Assembly (NCBI GenBank): GCA_017416635.1
Contig: JAFQBQ010000106.1
Location: forward strand, 1 to 13,734
DNA from: Alphaproteobacteria bacterium
GTDB taxonomy: Bacteria > Pseudomonadota > Alphaproteobacteria > UBA3830
Direction of reading: 5' to 3'
Length of the DNA stretch: 13,734 nt
Part shown: piece after piece, positions 1 through 6,916 of the stretch
Layout: every line of letters begins with the position of its first letter
Numbering within the stretch: the first letter of the stretch is position 1
The notes under the pieces: generated by a model
What the model was told of the DNA's origin: nothing
What the model saw: the letters and a program-made list of their open reading frames with translations, nothing else
Databases searched by the model: none
Made by a program: the position numbers and the translations under genes

Positions 1-324
1 GGAAAACAAAGGGATAGTCCATAAAATTACGACTACTTCGGCAAGTGGCAAAGCAATAACAGCGTAAATATAAAGGAAAAAGCTGATCGCGCCGAGAACA
101 CCGCGAACAAGGTTCATGCCGATTTGGTTGGAAGAAAACACAGATTTCAGAGAACGACAGGCAAAAGGCAGCAAGGTAATGAGTCCGAAAAAAAACCTGA
201 AAAAGGTAACTTCGAGAGCGTCCAGCCGCTGCCCCATAAATTTCGAAACAATGTCGTTTCCACAGCTGACGAACATCTGAAGCATGAAGAATCCGATGCC
301 GATCCAATAATTACTTAAACTCAT
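1..324 (-). CDS. EamA/DMT-family transporter, Sam-like (partial, 3' end outside window)
   Basis: On the minus strand an open frame runs without a stop from an ATG at 324 to the window edge (108 codons). The start has a GGAG ribosome site about 5 bases upstream. The translation is strongly hydrophobic: helix 1 around residues 5-20, then a G-N-D-I-V-S-K segment, E-V-T-F-F-R-F-F-F near 42-50, and L-P-L-A-E-V-V-V-I-L-W-T-I-P-L-F near the visible end. These are the hallmarks of the first half of EamA (drug/metabolite transporter) proteins, which usually have ten helices and about 290 residues. From memory, the N-terminal pattern (ND..SK..G.RL...EV.FFRFFF...LLPF) closely matches the Rickettsia S-adenosylmethionine uptake carrier. 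The family is secure; the substrate is inference. It is an inner-membrane protein, transcribed away from the phage-like cassette. Its base composition looks richer in GC than the cassette next to it (29 of 60 G+C at 181-240). Confidence 0.5.
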   Translation of the reverse strand, partial: MSLSNYWIGIGFFMLQMFVSCGNDIVSKFMGQRLDALEVTFFRFFFGLITLLPFACRSLKSVFSSNQIGMNLVRGVLGAISFFLYIYAVIALPLAEVVVILWTIPLFS

Positions 325-379
325 AAAATCTCCGCAAAACGGGGCAAATATACAACATTTTTTACAGGAAAGGAAGATA

Positions 380-2077
380 ATGATAGTACATTTCGCATGG
401 TGCGATTCGTTTTACGATATATCGAGCAAAAATTACGAGCAAGATATTGTTTCCATTGAGATTTCTCAGAAGGAAGGCTGTCTCGGCGTGGCGAAAGTTG
501 TTTTAAAAAGCAAAAATATTACGCACAAATATGCGCGCATAGATATTGAAGAAAAAGAAACAATTTCAACGATTTTTCGCGGAAAAATTATTTCGTTTCC
601 ATTTAATTCCGGACAACCGACAATGAAAATTGAAATTTTGTCGGAACCGCCTGATTTTCAAGAAAAATTAGATGATTTTTGCAGAAAAAGTCATGAATTA
701 GTCAAACAAGTTGATTTGCACAATTTGCAGGATAATTCAATATTGTACGACAATTTGTTTTTTTCTGACAGTGATAAAGAAAATCCATCGATTTTTTTGG
801 AAGGCGGCACGAAACTTTTTTATTGGAATATGTCTAACGGCGAATTAGCGTTATCTGACATAAATCGCAGTCCGAGAAATTGGGATATTCAAAAAAGTGA
901 TATTTTTCAAAACAGTATAAGAATTTCATTTGCGCGAGACCCTTACGGCATTGTAAATATTAGATTATCTGCGAGTTGGATTCAACATATAAGCGGATGC
1001 ACGGACGTAATTCCGGCCATCGCTCGCCAATTTGGATGCAATTATATTAATTCACTAACTGATATTTGCTCCGCGTTTAAAAATGTAAATAAAGAAGGAT
1101 ATTCAATGCTCTACAACAGCATGCATTTGATTAATCCGAATACTGCAGGTGCTTTAACTAACTTTCCGATAAGCTCTGCCGATGTAAAAGTTAAAAGCGG
1201 AAACGAAGAAAAAGTCATGAATTTTCGCAGATTTTACTACGGCGGCAAATTTATTTTGGGATGGAGATATAATCAAAAACGAACAGAAAATGTAACGATT
1301 TCTTTAATAAATTCAAACTATAAGCGCAAAAAATCACTAAATATAAATTTGCAAAATATTCAGTCAGCCAAAGAATTCCCGAACTGGCGCGAGTATCATG
1401 AATATTCGGTCAACGATAAAGTTATTTTTTCGGGAAAAGCATATGCTTGCATGCTAGAACATCGATCGACTCAGGAATTTGAGCTATCAAAATGGAAATA
1501 TCTGTTTAAAATTTCCGGTGCGCTTACGGATGATTCGGCAGACTCTTTTTTCGCAACCAATCGCGGAAAAAATTGTATTCGCTATGCCTTGCAAAAAGCT
1601 GCGGCGCTGATGAATTATTCGCAACGCTTTGTTTTTATTAATTTAATTGTCGATGCGATTAAGTTTTATAATATCAGTATCGATTCGCAAATCACGATTA
1701 CGGACGCCAATAACAAAAAAATCACGGCAAAGGTAATTCAAACCGATTTATACTTGTCGGCAGATTCAAAAATACTAAAAATTACAGCAGGTTATGCGCC
1801 AAATTATTCTTCTGATATTTTTTCGAAAATTGAACATTACAATCCGCAAATTACCGCTGAAAATGAAAAAATTTCGGAGGATATCATCAAAGATATAATG
1901 ATTGAAAATCCGCCGGAAATGCAAAATCAAATTATTTCAACGCAAGTGTTTGATTCTGTAGGTGAAGTTAAGGCTTTACTTCGAAAATTTGCTACGAAAA
2001 TAAAATTAAATTTACGAGCTTTAAATTCAAAACGTGAAATTGTGCGAACCATTCATCTTTCAGATATGGAGGTGTAA
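380..2077 (+). CDS. Phage-type tail hub/baseplate protein with carbohydrate-binding-like insert
   Basis: This 565-residue protein has an ATG start preceded by AGGAAAGGAAG. I see no signal peptide and no transmembrane helix. The N-terminal part (about 1-110) has a beta-rich pattern with an F-R-G-K-I segment followed by I-E-I-L-S-E-P-P-D-F. The region after it resembles tail-hub-like phage proteins that I recall from alphaproteobacterial prophages and gene-transfer-agent-like loci. Residues 332-377 form a separate small module with spaced aromatics: W336, Y339, Y342, V344-D346, G352, Y355, H361, W372. This is the layout of chitin/cellulose-binding (CBM5/12-like) domains often inserted in phage tail proteins. 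The expected place in the particle is the tail tip or baseplate, contacting the cell surface. It is first in a four-gene operon, and the next start follows its stop immediately. The phage-tail assignment is moderate and an exact family is not assigned. A VgrG identity is not supported. Confidence 0.5.
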   Translation: MIVHFAWCDSFYDISSKNYEQDIVSIEISQKEGCLGVAKVVLKSKNITHKYARIDIEEKETISTIFRGKIISFPFNSGQPTMKIEILSEPPDFQEKLDDFCRKSHELVKQVDLHNLQDNSILYDNLFFSDSDKENPSIFLEGGTKLFYWNMSNGELALSDINRSPRNWDIQKSDIFQNSIRISFARDPYGIVNIRLSASWIQHISGCTDVIPAIARQFGCNYINSLTDICSAFKNVNKEGYSMLYNSMHLINPNTAGALTNFPISSADVKVKSGNEEKVMNFRRFYYGGKFILGWRYNQKRTENVTISLINSNYKRKKSLNINLQNIQSAKEFPNWREYHEYSVNDKVIFSGKAYACMLEHRSTQEFELSKWKYLFKISGALTDDSADSFFATNRGKNCIRYALQKAAALMNYSQRFVFINLIVDAIKFYNISIDSQITITDANNKKITAKVIQTDLYLSADSKILKITAGYAPNYSSDIFSKIEHYNPQITAENEKISEDIIKDIMIENPPEMQNQIISTQVFDSVGEVKALLRKFATKIKLNLRALNSKREIVRTIHLSDMEV

Positions 2078-2833
2078 ATGATTATTAGAGGATTCAGAAA
2101 CTTAAGCCAAAAATATGCTGGAAATTCAACATTTGTGCCTGACACTCCCGAAATCATTCGGAACGATACGGTATTGAATTTTGAGGGAATAAACTGCTGC
2201 GCAAAATTAATAAATGAGATTCCTGAACAGATCAGTTTGCGCGTTTCGATTAATGCGATTCCGTTTCAGGATACGGTAAAACTCATAAGACAAGAAAAAA
2301 CAAAGAGTTATGAAATAAAAAACATTTATGATCCTTCTTGCTTTTATCGAAACTACGAAATAAAACAGCGTTTTTATCAATCAATTACAATAAATTATGA
2401 AAATTCCGGATATTTCGTTCAAGATTCCAGTAAACAAGAATTTTTAGACAATAACTTCGAACAATATAAAATTCTTGTAAACAATGAGATATATCGCATT
2501 GATTTTCATCAAAGGATATCTGATGCAGAAATAATTGAGCGAGCGGATTCTCCGAATATCGTTTGTACATATCCTTATGGTGGATTTTATGAAATGAATT
2601 GTCATTCCAAACAAATTCAGCAATATATTTTTAGAACAATATTTGAAGGTAACTCTTTGAAAATAAAGGCATATATTTCTGATTTGCCGCATAACTCATT
2701 GTATGACAAGATCAAAATGGGAGATTGTAAATTTAATTTAAAATCAGATTCGGGCGAATTTACATATTTCAGTTGCAACATTACGCATGTTGATCACACA
2801 AATTTAGCAATAATTACCTTTAAACCTCAATAA
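2078..2833 (+). CDS. Hypothetical protein, probable tail-module partner
   Basis: I do not recognise this 251-residue protein. It begins at the ATG directly after the TAA of the hub gene, with GGAGG upstream inside that gene's last codons, so translation is probably coupled. It is soluble by eye, rich in Asn, Ile, Tyr and Phe, with alternating hydrophobic residues typical of beta structure. It has no signal peptide, no transmembrane segment and no obvious catalytic motif. Six cysteines (41, 42, 87, 178, 201, 235 by approximate count) are scattered with no clear metal-binding spacing. Its place between a tail-hub-type gene and a lysis pair suggests a tail-tip, fibre-attachment or assembly role, but that is context only. 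The base composition matches its AT-rich neighbours. Confidence 0.5.
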   Translation: MIIRGFRNLSQKYAGNSTFVPDTPEIIRNDTVLNFEGINCCAKLINEIPEQISLRVSINAIPFQDTVKLIRQEKTKSYEIKNIYDPSCFYRNYEIKQRFYQSITINYENSGYFVQDSSKQEFLDNNFEQYKILVNNEIYRIDFHQRISDAEIIERADSPNIVCTYPYGGFYEMNCHSKQIQQYIFRTIFEGNSLKIKAYISDLPHNSLYDKIKMGDCKFNLKSDSGEFTYFSCNITHVDHTNLAIITFKPQ

Positions 2834-2864
2834 CTTAACAAAAATATTAACTAATGGAGAAAAA

Positions 2865-3284
2865 ATGAAATACACATCATATGATATAGAAATTTTAGCA
2901 AAAACTATTTATGGCGAAGCTCGCGGAGAATTTATTAAATTCGGAATTACTTCTTTGATTGCTGTCGCGTATGTTGTTGTAAATAGAGTGAAAAAGCGCC
3001 TTGCGCCGACTATTCATGACGCCTGCTTGGCTCCATTCCAATTTTCATGTTGGAATAAAAGTGACGTAAATTATCTTAAAATTCAACAAATTGAGCCGAC
3101 AAGTTCGGTTTACAAAAAATGCGTAGCCGTCGCACAGCATGTAGCAGATGAATCTTGGCCGGACATTACGGATGGCTGCGATCACTATCATTCAAAATTT
3201 ATCAAACCTTATTGGGCAGCTAATCGATTGCCGAAAAAAATTTTTGGAACACATCTATTTTATTGTTTAAATGAAAGGAAATAA
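2865..3284 (+). CDS. SleB-type cell wall hydrolase (endolysin-like)
   Basis: The protein has 139 residues, with a GGAG site before the ATG. It matches the Hydrolase_2 (SleB) family across its whole length. Residues 12-22 carry A-K-T-I-Y-G-E-A-R-G-E, where E18 is the family's expected catalytic glutamate. A-Y-V-V-V-N-R follows, then P-F-Q-F-S-C-W near 57-63, and the C-terminal half has H-Y-H-S, P-Y-W-A and G-T-H-L-F-Y. The family cleaves peptidoglycan, acting as lytic transglycosylases or amidases. There is no signal peptide, so the enzyme would reach the wall through a holin or on a particle. The next gene encodes a two-helix membrane protein, which fits an endolysin-holin pair. The family call is strong; the role in phage-type lysis, as opposed to tail-borne wall penetration, is inferred from context. 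Confidence 0.5.
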   Translation: MKYTSYDIEILAKTIYGEARGEFIKFGITSLIAVAYVVVNRVKKRLAPTIHDACLAPFQFSCWNKSDVNYLKIQQIEPTSSVYKKCVAVAQHVADESWPDITDGCDHYHSKFIKPYWAANRLPKKIFGTHLFYCLNERK

Positions 3285-3286
3285 CT

Positions 3287-3595
3287 ATGACAGAAAACAA
3301 AAATAATCAAGAAAAACAGAACATTACAGAAGAAAGAAAATGCAAATTAAAATTAATAAACGCATTTTTTCGAAACAGACGAATGAACATTATGGTTATT
3401 GGAGCGTCGTTAGGACTGATTTTATGTCTTGTCGCATTGGTTGTTCACAAAAGAGAATTACCGGGTGAAATTATAGGGTTAATTTCTGCAATTGCGGGCA
3501 TTTTTGGCGCCTGTTTGAAGGAAGCCTACACTAGCGAATTCTCTAATTCTGATAAAAAGCGAAACGAAGATAATTCAACGAAAACGGTAAATTAA
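3287..3595 (+). CDS. Small two-helix membrane protein, holin-like
   Basis: This 102-residue protein starts two bases after the hydrolase stop, with an AAAGGAA ribosome site. It has a charged N-terminus (about 1-33, many Lys/Glu/Arg), a first hydrophobic helix near 34-53, a short K-R-E-L-P turn, a second Gly/Ala/Ile-rich helix near 60-77, and a hydrophilic lysine-rich tail. This layout and its position directly after a signal-less wall hydrolase fit a holin that releases the hydrolase across the inner membrane. Holins are too diverse for a sequence-only family call, so this rests on topology and neighbourhood. It is the last gene of the cassette, with a terminator about 23 bases after its stop. 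Confidence 0.5.
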   Translation: MTENKNNQEKQNITEERKCKLKLINAFFRNRRMNIMVIGASLGLILCLVALVVHKRELPGEIIGLISAIAGIFGACLKEAYTSEFSNSDKKRNEDNSTKTVN

Positions 3596-3617
3596 CGAAC
3601 TAAATCTTGATTAGCAT

Positions 3618-3650
3618 AAAGAACAGGCGATGTTCGTCTGTTCTTTTTTT
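3618..3650 (+). terminator. Rho-independent terminator after the phage-like cassette
   Basis: A 13-pair stem (3618-3630 with 3634-3646, one G-T wobble) encloses a three-base TGT loop, and a run of seven T spans 3644-3650. It lies just downstream of the holin-like stop. On the minus strand, the side that serves rsh ends in a much shorter T run, so the main direction is plus. Confidence 0.5.
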
Positions 3651-3724
3651 ATGCCTTGCGACAGAAAGTGATTAATGCGCTGTCGTACTTGTCGCGATGA
3701 TTTTTTATAATTGAAACAAAGTGC
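3651..3724. other. Convergent intergenic spacer between cassette and rsh
   Basis: This short gap lies between the cassette terminator and the rsh stop. It contains a weaker inverted repeat (CGACAG at about 3660 with CTGTCG at about 3680, loop about 15 bases). No T run follows it on either strand, so I do not call it a terminator. No gene is visible here. Confidence 0.5.
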
Positions 3725-5815
3725 TCAATCGCGATGCACAGATTTTACATGTGAGCATGCTCGAAGTGCAGCTAAAATTTCTCCGAGATGGAATGTATCT
3801 GTCACTTTTATTTCTATAAGCAACGTGAAAAACAGCATCGAGCGTTCTTCGATTCGCAAGTTCGTAATGCTTGCACCGTTTGAACTTATAATATTTGTAA
3901 TCAGCGCAAAACTGTCTTTGTCGTTCGTTGTTAAAATTCGGATCACTGTGGTAAACGATCCCGACTGGTCATTATCTTGATTCCACGTCATTTTCAAAAG
4001 GACTCGGTCCGTATGTTCTGAAAGATGCGGACACAGCAGAGAATGAACGACTAATCCTTTATCTTTTTGTATTACTCCGACGATTTTATCACCAATGATA
4101 GGATGGCAGCATTCTGCGAGATGCACAGCAATCCCCGGAATAAAATCAATCATGCAAATTTCCGCATCGCCAGCAATGGCAGGAAGAATAAATTCATCGA
4201 CTAAAGTCTTCTGAAAACTAACAAATGAAATTAATCCCCTTCCGAAATTTTGGTAAAAAGATTGCAACGAGCTACATCTGAATTTTTTGTACTGAATCGC
4301 ATCCTCATCGAAGGCGAGTGCTGCGGTTTTGAATGCATATTTTGCAAGTTCACGTCCCAATGTAAGAAATTCGCTTTTTTCTTGAGTGTGAATGTATTTT
4401 TTCACGCACGCGCGAGCTTTTCCTGTCGTTGCAAAATTTATCCAAGACGAATCTGGATGCTGATACGGCGAAGTCAAAACTTTAATCCTGTCTCCGTTGC
4501 GAAGAGGTGTCCACAATGGAACCATTTTTGTGTTAATTTGCACACCGATGCAATGATCCCCGACATCTGTATGAATTGAGTAAGCGAAATCTATTGCTGT
4601 TGCGCCTTTCGGAAGAGTTTTTAAATCACCTGTTTCGGTAAAGCAAAAGACTTCATCGTCGAACATTTCTAATTTGGAATTTGCTAGAACTTCTTCCGGA
4701 TTATCGGAATTTTTTACAGTCGTTAACAGTCCTTTCAGCCATCCGAAATTTTTTGAATCATTTACGTCGGTAGAAACGTTATCGCTTTTATATAGCCAAT
4801 GAGCCGCGACGCCATCTTCTGCGATTCGATGCATTTCTTCGGTTCGAATCTGAATTTCGATAGGTTGATTGAACGGACCAACGACCGTAGTGTGCAAAGA
4901 GCGATAATTATTCAATTTCGGAATACTGATATAATCTTTAAAACGTCCCGGCATGATTCGGAAATTGGTATGAATCAGTCCTAAAGATTCATAGCATTGC
5001 TCAACCGTGTCCACGATAACACGAAACGCCATAATATCGTATATTTGATTAAGACTGACATTTCGTTTTTGCATTTTACGCCAAATAGAATAAATTTCTT
5101 TTTCACGTCCCGAAATTCGTGCAGGAATCGGAGAATCTTTAAACAGTTGTTCCAATTCACGCATGGTGTTCGGGATAAAATCCGCGTCTCGTTTTTTTAT
5201 TTCTTCCAACTTTACCGCAATGGTTTGATACTCTTCCGGATGCAAGTTATAAAACGCGATATCTTCGATTTCATTTTTTATTCTTCGCATACCGATGCGT
5301 TCCGCTAGCGGTGCATAAATGTCCAAAGTTTCTGCTGCGATTCTTTTTTGCTTATCAACCGAATCGATGTAATGCAAAGTTCGAATATTGTGTAGCCTAT
5401 CTACTAATTTCACGACAAGGACTCGAATATCTTGCGCCATCGCCACCAAAAATTTTTTAAAATTTTCAGCACGGCGGGAAGTCGTCGATGCAAAATTGAT
5501 TTTCGAAAGTTTAGTAACGCCGTCTACAAGAAAGGCAATTTCCGCCCCGAAAATTTCGACGATTTCTTCGTAACTTGTGTTCGTATCCTCTAAAACATCG
5601 TGCAGCAAACCGGTAACAACTGTAGGTACATCCATGCGCATTTCCGCCAGAATTTTGGATACTTCAACCGGATGCGTAAAATACGGAAAACCGGACGCGC
5701 GCTTCTGAGAGCCATGCGCTTCCATCGCGAAAACGTATGCTTTTTTGATTAAATCAGTGTTCGCATCTTTATCATATGAAAGCACTAAATTTATTAATTC
5801 CGCAGATGTTAACAT
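3725..5815 (-). CDS. rsh: Bifunctional (p)ppGpp synthetase/hydrolase, RelA/SpoT homologue (Rsh)
   Basis: The protein has 696 residues and makes and degrades the alarmone (p)ppGpp in the cytoplasm. Domain order is the usual one for long Rsh proteins. The N-terminal HD hydrolase has H48, H72-D73, E76-D77 and D139 with N143 in K-L-V-D-R-L-H-N, all intact. The synthetase domain has G-R-F-K-D-Y-I at 290-296, followed by N-Y-R-S-L-H-T-T and I-E-I-Q-I-R-T. A TGS domain lies near 383-445 and a C-terminal ACT domain from about 620 to the end. Both active sites look complete, so it should be bifunctional, the normal single-Rsh state in alphaproteobacteria. The length is slightly below the usual 720-740. 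The ATG at 5815 is chosen because no better start lies in frame upstream, although the AGGAG is 16 bases away. It is transcribed convergently with the phage cassette and divergently from the T6SS operon. Confidence 0.5.
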   Translation of the reverse strand: MLTSAELINLVLSYDKDANTDLIKKAYVFAMEAHGSQKRASGFPYFTHPVEVSKILAEMRMDVPTVVTGLLHDVLEDTNTSYEEIVEIFGAEIAFLVDGVTKLSKINFASTTSRRAENFKKFLVAMAQDIRVLVVKLVDRLHNIRTLHYIDSVDKQKRIAAETLDIYAPLAERIGMRRIKNEIEDIAFYNLHPEEYQTIAVKLEEIKKRDADFIPNTMRELEQLFKDSPIPARISGREKEIYSIWRKMQKRNVSLNQIYDIMAFRVIVDTVEQCYESLGLIHTNFRIMPGRFKDYISIPKLNNYRSLHTTVVGPFNQPIEIQIRTEEMHRIAEDGVAAHWLYKSDNVSTDVNDSKNFGWLKGLLTTVKNSDNPEEVLANSKLEMFDDEVFCFTETGDLKTLPKGATAIDFAYSIHTDVGDHCIGVQINTKMVPLWTPLRNGDRIKVLTSPYQHPDSSWINFATTGKARACVKKYIHTQEKSEFLTLGRELAKYAFKTAALAFDEDAIQYKKFRCSSLQSFYQNFGRGLISFVSFQKTLVDEFILPAIAGDAEICMIDFIPGIAVHLAECCHPIIGDKIVGVIQKDKGLVVHSLLCPHLSEHTDRVLLKMTWNQDNDQSGSFTTVIRILTTNDKDSFALITNIISSNGASITNLRIEERSMLFFTLLIEIKVTDTFHLGEILAALRACSHVKSVHRD

Positions 5816-5840
5816 GCTACAACCACAACAACTCCTAATG

Positions 5841-5849
5841 ATTATAGCA
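5841..5849 (-). promoter_or_regulatory. Probable rsh promoter, extended -10
   Basis: Read on the minus strand, this is TGC followed by a perfect TATAAT, an extended -10 element. It sits about 25-35 bases upstream of the rsh ATG, with AGGAG between. No good -35 is visible, which extended -10 promoters tolerate. Confidence 0.5.
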
Positions 5850-5879
5850 TATCAGATTGTTTTATAAACACTCAAGCAA

Positions 5880-5907
5880 TTAACGATTTATTAACCCAAA
5901 ATAAAAT
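5880..5907 (+). promoter_or_regulatory. Possible promoter of the T6SS operon
   Basis: TTAACG (5880-5885) and TAAAAT (5902-5907) are separated by 16 bases. A start near 5914 would leave a leader of about 27 bases before the ATG at 5941. Each hexamer is an imperfect match in a very AT-rich gap, so this is a weak call. It is the only gap in which an operon promoter could lie. Confidence 0.5.
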
Positions 5908-5940
5908 AATGTGTCGGTGTAAAATGTATTGGAATTAGTT

Positions 5941-6477
5941 ATGACGTTTTCATTTTCGGAATTTTCAGAGTCTAATTATGGGGCAAATGTAACTCACGAA
6001 GAAAACAAGTCTAATTTCCTGTGGCTGATTTCTGCAGATAAAATTTTTTCAAGTGAACTTGATAAATTCAAAGATTACGCTCCAATTTCGAATTTAAAAT
6101 TTCATCTGAAAAGAACTTGCGTGTTTGAGGAATCCAAGCTGGCGGAAAATTCTATTTGTGCAAAAGATATTTCAGTTTATATGCCGAGCGGAACTCATTG
6201 CGCAATGCTTATCGGACGTATGTCGAAGAGTGTTATCCTAAAAAAGATCATTATAAAAAAAGTGCAAATGATTAATAAAGAACTGTTAGTGCGAGAAACT
6301 AAAGAATTTGGCAACTGCGTCATTACTTCATTTGAAGAATACAACGAAGGCGTGGTTTTTTCATTTAGATGTCAATCACTTAGTAACACGTATCAAGACA
6401 TAGGGAAAAAAGGGGAAAAAACAGGACAAGCCGCGGTCCAGCTAAATTTAACGAAATGGGAAACAAAGGAATCGTAA
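5941..6477 (+). CDS. Divergent Hcp-like T6SS tube protein
   Basis: The protein has 178 residues from the ATG at 5941. A TTG at 5929 in the same frame is possible, but neither start has a strong ribosome site. No signal peptide or transmembrane helix is seen. The pattern follows Hcp: a central I-I-I-K-K-V-Q strand, a later F-G-N-C-V-I-T-S-F-E stretch like the family's 'L.d..VsS', then G-V-V-F-S-F and a C-terminal G-K-K-G-E-K-T...L-N-L-T-K-W end. Hcp forms the hexameric ring tube that is expelled by the contractile sheath. Position supports the call: hcp-tssE-tssF-tssG is the standard order, and tssE starts one base after this stop. The sequence is far from textbook Hcp, so the identification rests on pattern plus synteny. 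An alternative is a lineage-specific T6SS accessory protein. Confidence 0.5.
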   Translation: MTFSFSEFSESNYGANVTHEENKSNFLWLISADKIFSSELDKFKDYAPISNLKFHLKRTCVFEESKLAENSICAKDISVYMPSGTHCAMLIGRMSKSVILKKIIIKKVQMINKELLVRETKEFGNCVITSFEEYNEGVVFSFRCQSLSNTYQDIGKKGEKTGQAAVQLNLTKWETKES

Positions 6478-6478
6478 T

Positions 6479-6916
6479 ATGAAACACATTGGCGTTACGC
6501 CTTTATTCGACAGACTAATTGATGATGATGTTGAATCGATGAGTGAAAAAATCGACAAAAAGCACGTTTCACTGGAAGGGCTGAAAGAATCGATTCGGGA
6601 AGATCTTACTCGGTTGCTTAATACAAAAATTTCCCCTTTTTGGGTGGAATACACAAAGCATATGGCGATGCCGTTTTCTTATGGAATTAATTTAACTGCA
6701 CCGAGTGCCGCTGAAACAGTTTTTGAAATCCAAAATTTAGAAAATTTGATAAATCAGGTTATCGCGAAATATGAGCCGAGAATACAAAACGCACGCGCGC
6801 ATTTGATTCCGACGGAATCCAACTTAAGTAAGGCGTACATTCAAATTGATGCGGATTTGATCGTAGGTGAAAAACGAACTTCGCTGACTTTTCCTATTTT
6901 TGTTGAGGCGTCATGA
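6479..6916 (+). CDS. tssE: T6SS baseplate protein TssE (gp25-like)
   Basis: The protein has 145 residues, within the usual TssE size. It begins P-L-F-D-R-L-I-D-D, the family's characteristic start, then has S-I-R-E-D-L-T-R-L-L-N-T-K (about 38-50), a F-S-Y-G-I-N segment near 67-72, and the conserved Y-E-P-R-I motif near 98-102. In contractile systems the E-P-R of gp25-type proteins contributes to the baseplate wedge and the start of sheath assembly. It starts one base after the hcp-like stop with AAAGGA upstream. Its TGA overlaps the tssF ATG (ATGA), indicating translational coupling. I see no missing region. Confidence 0.5.
   Translation: MKHIGVTPLFDRLIDDDVESMSEKIDKKHVSLEGLKESIREDLTRLLNTKISPFWVEYTKHMAMPFSYGINLTAPSAAETVFEIQNLENLINQVIAKYEPRIQNARAHLIPTESNLSKAYIQIDADLIVGEKRTSLTFPIFVEAS

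Noticed and set aside
124..318. Plus-strand 64-residue open frame
   Set aside because: It is antisense to the DMT transporter frame, is very basic and low in structure, and its opposite strand gives a clear family match.
380..2077. Calling the tail-hub protein VgrG
   Set aside because: No gp5-like beta-helix repeats, no PAAR neighbour, and its partners are a hydrolase and a holin-like protein.
3658..3690. Second stem-loop as a terminator for rsh
   Set aside because: Only six pairs with a long loop and no T run on the minus strand.
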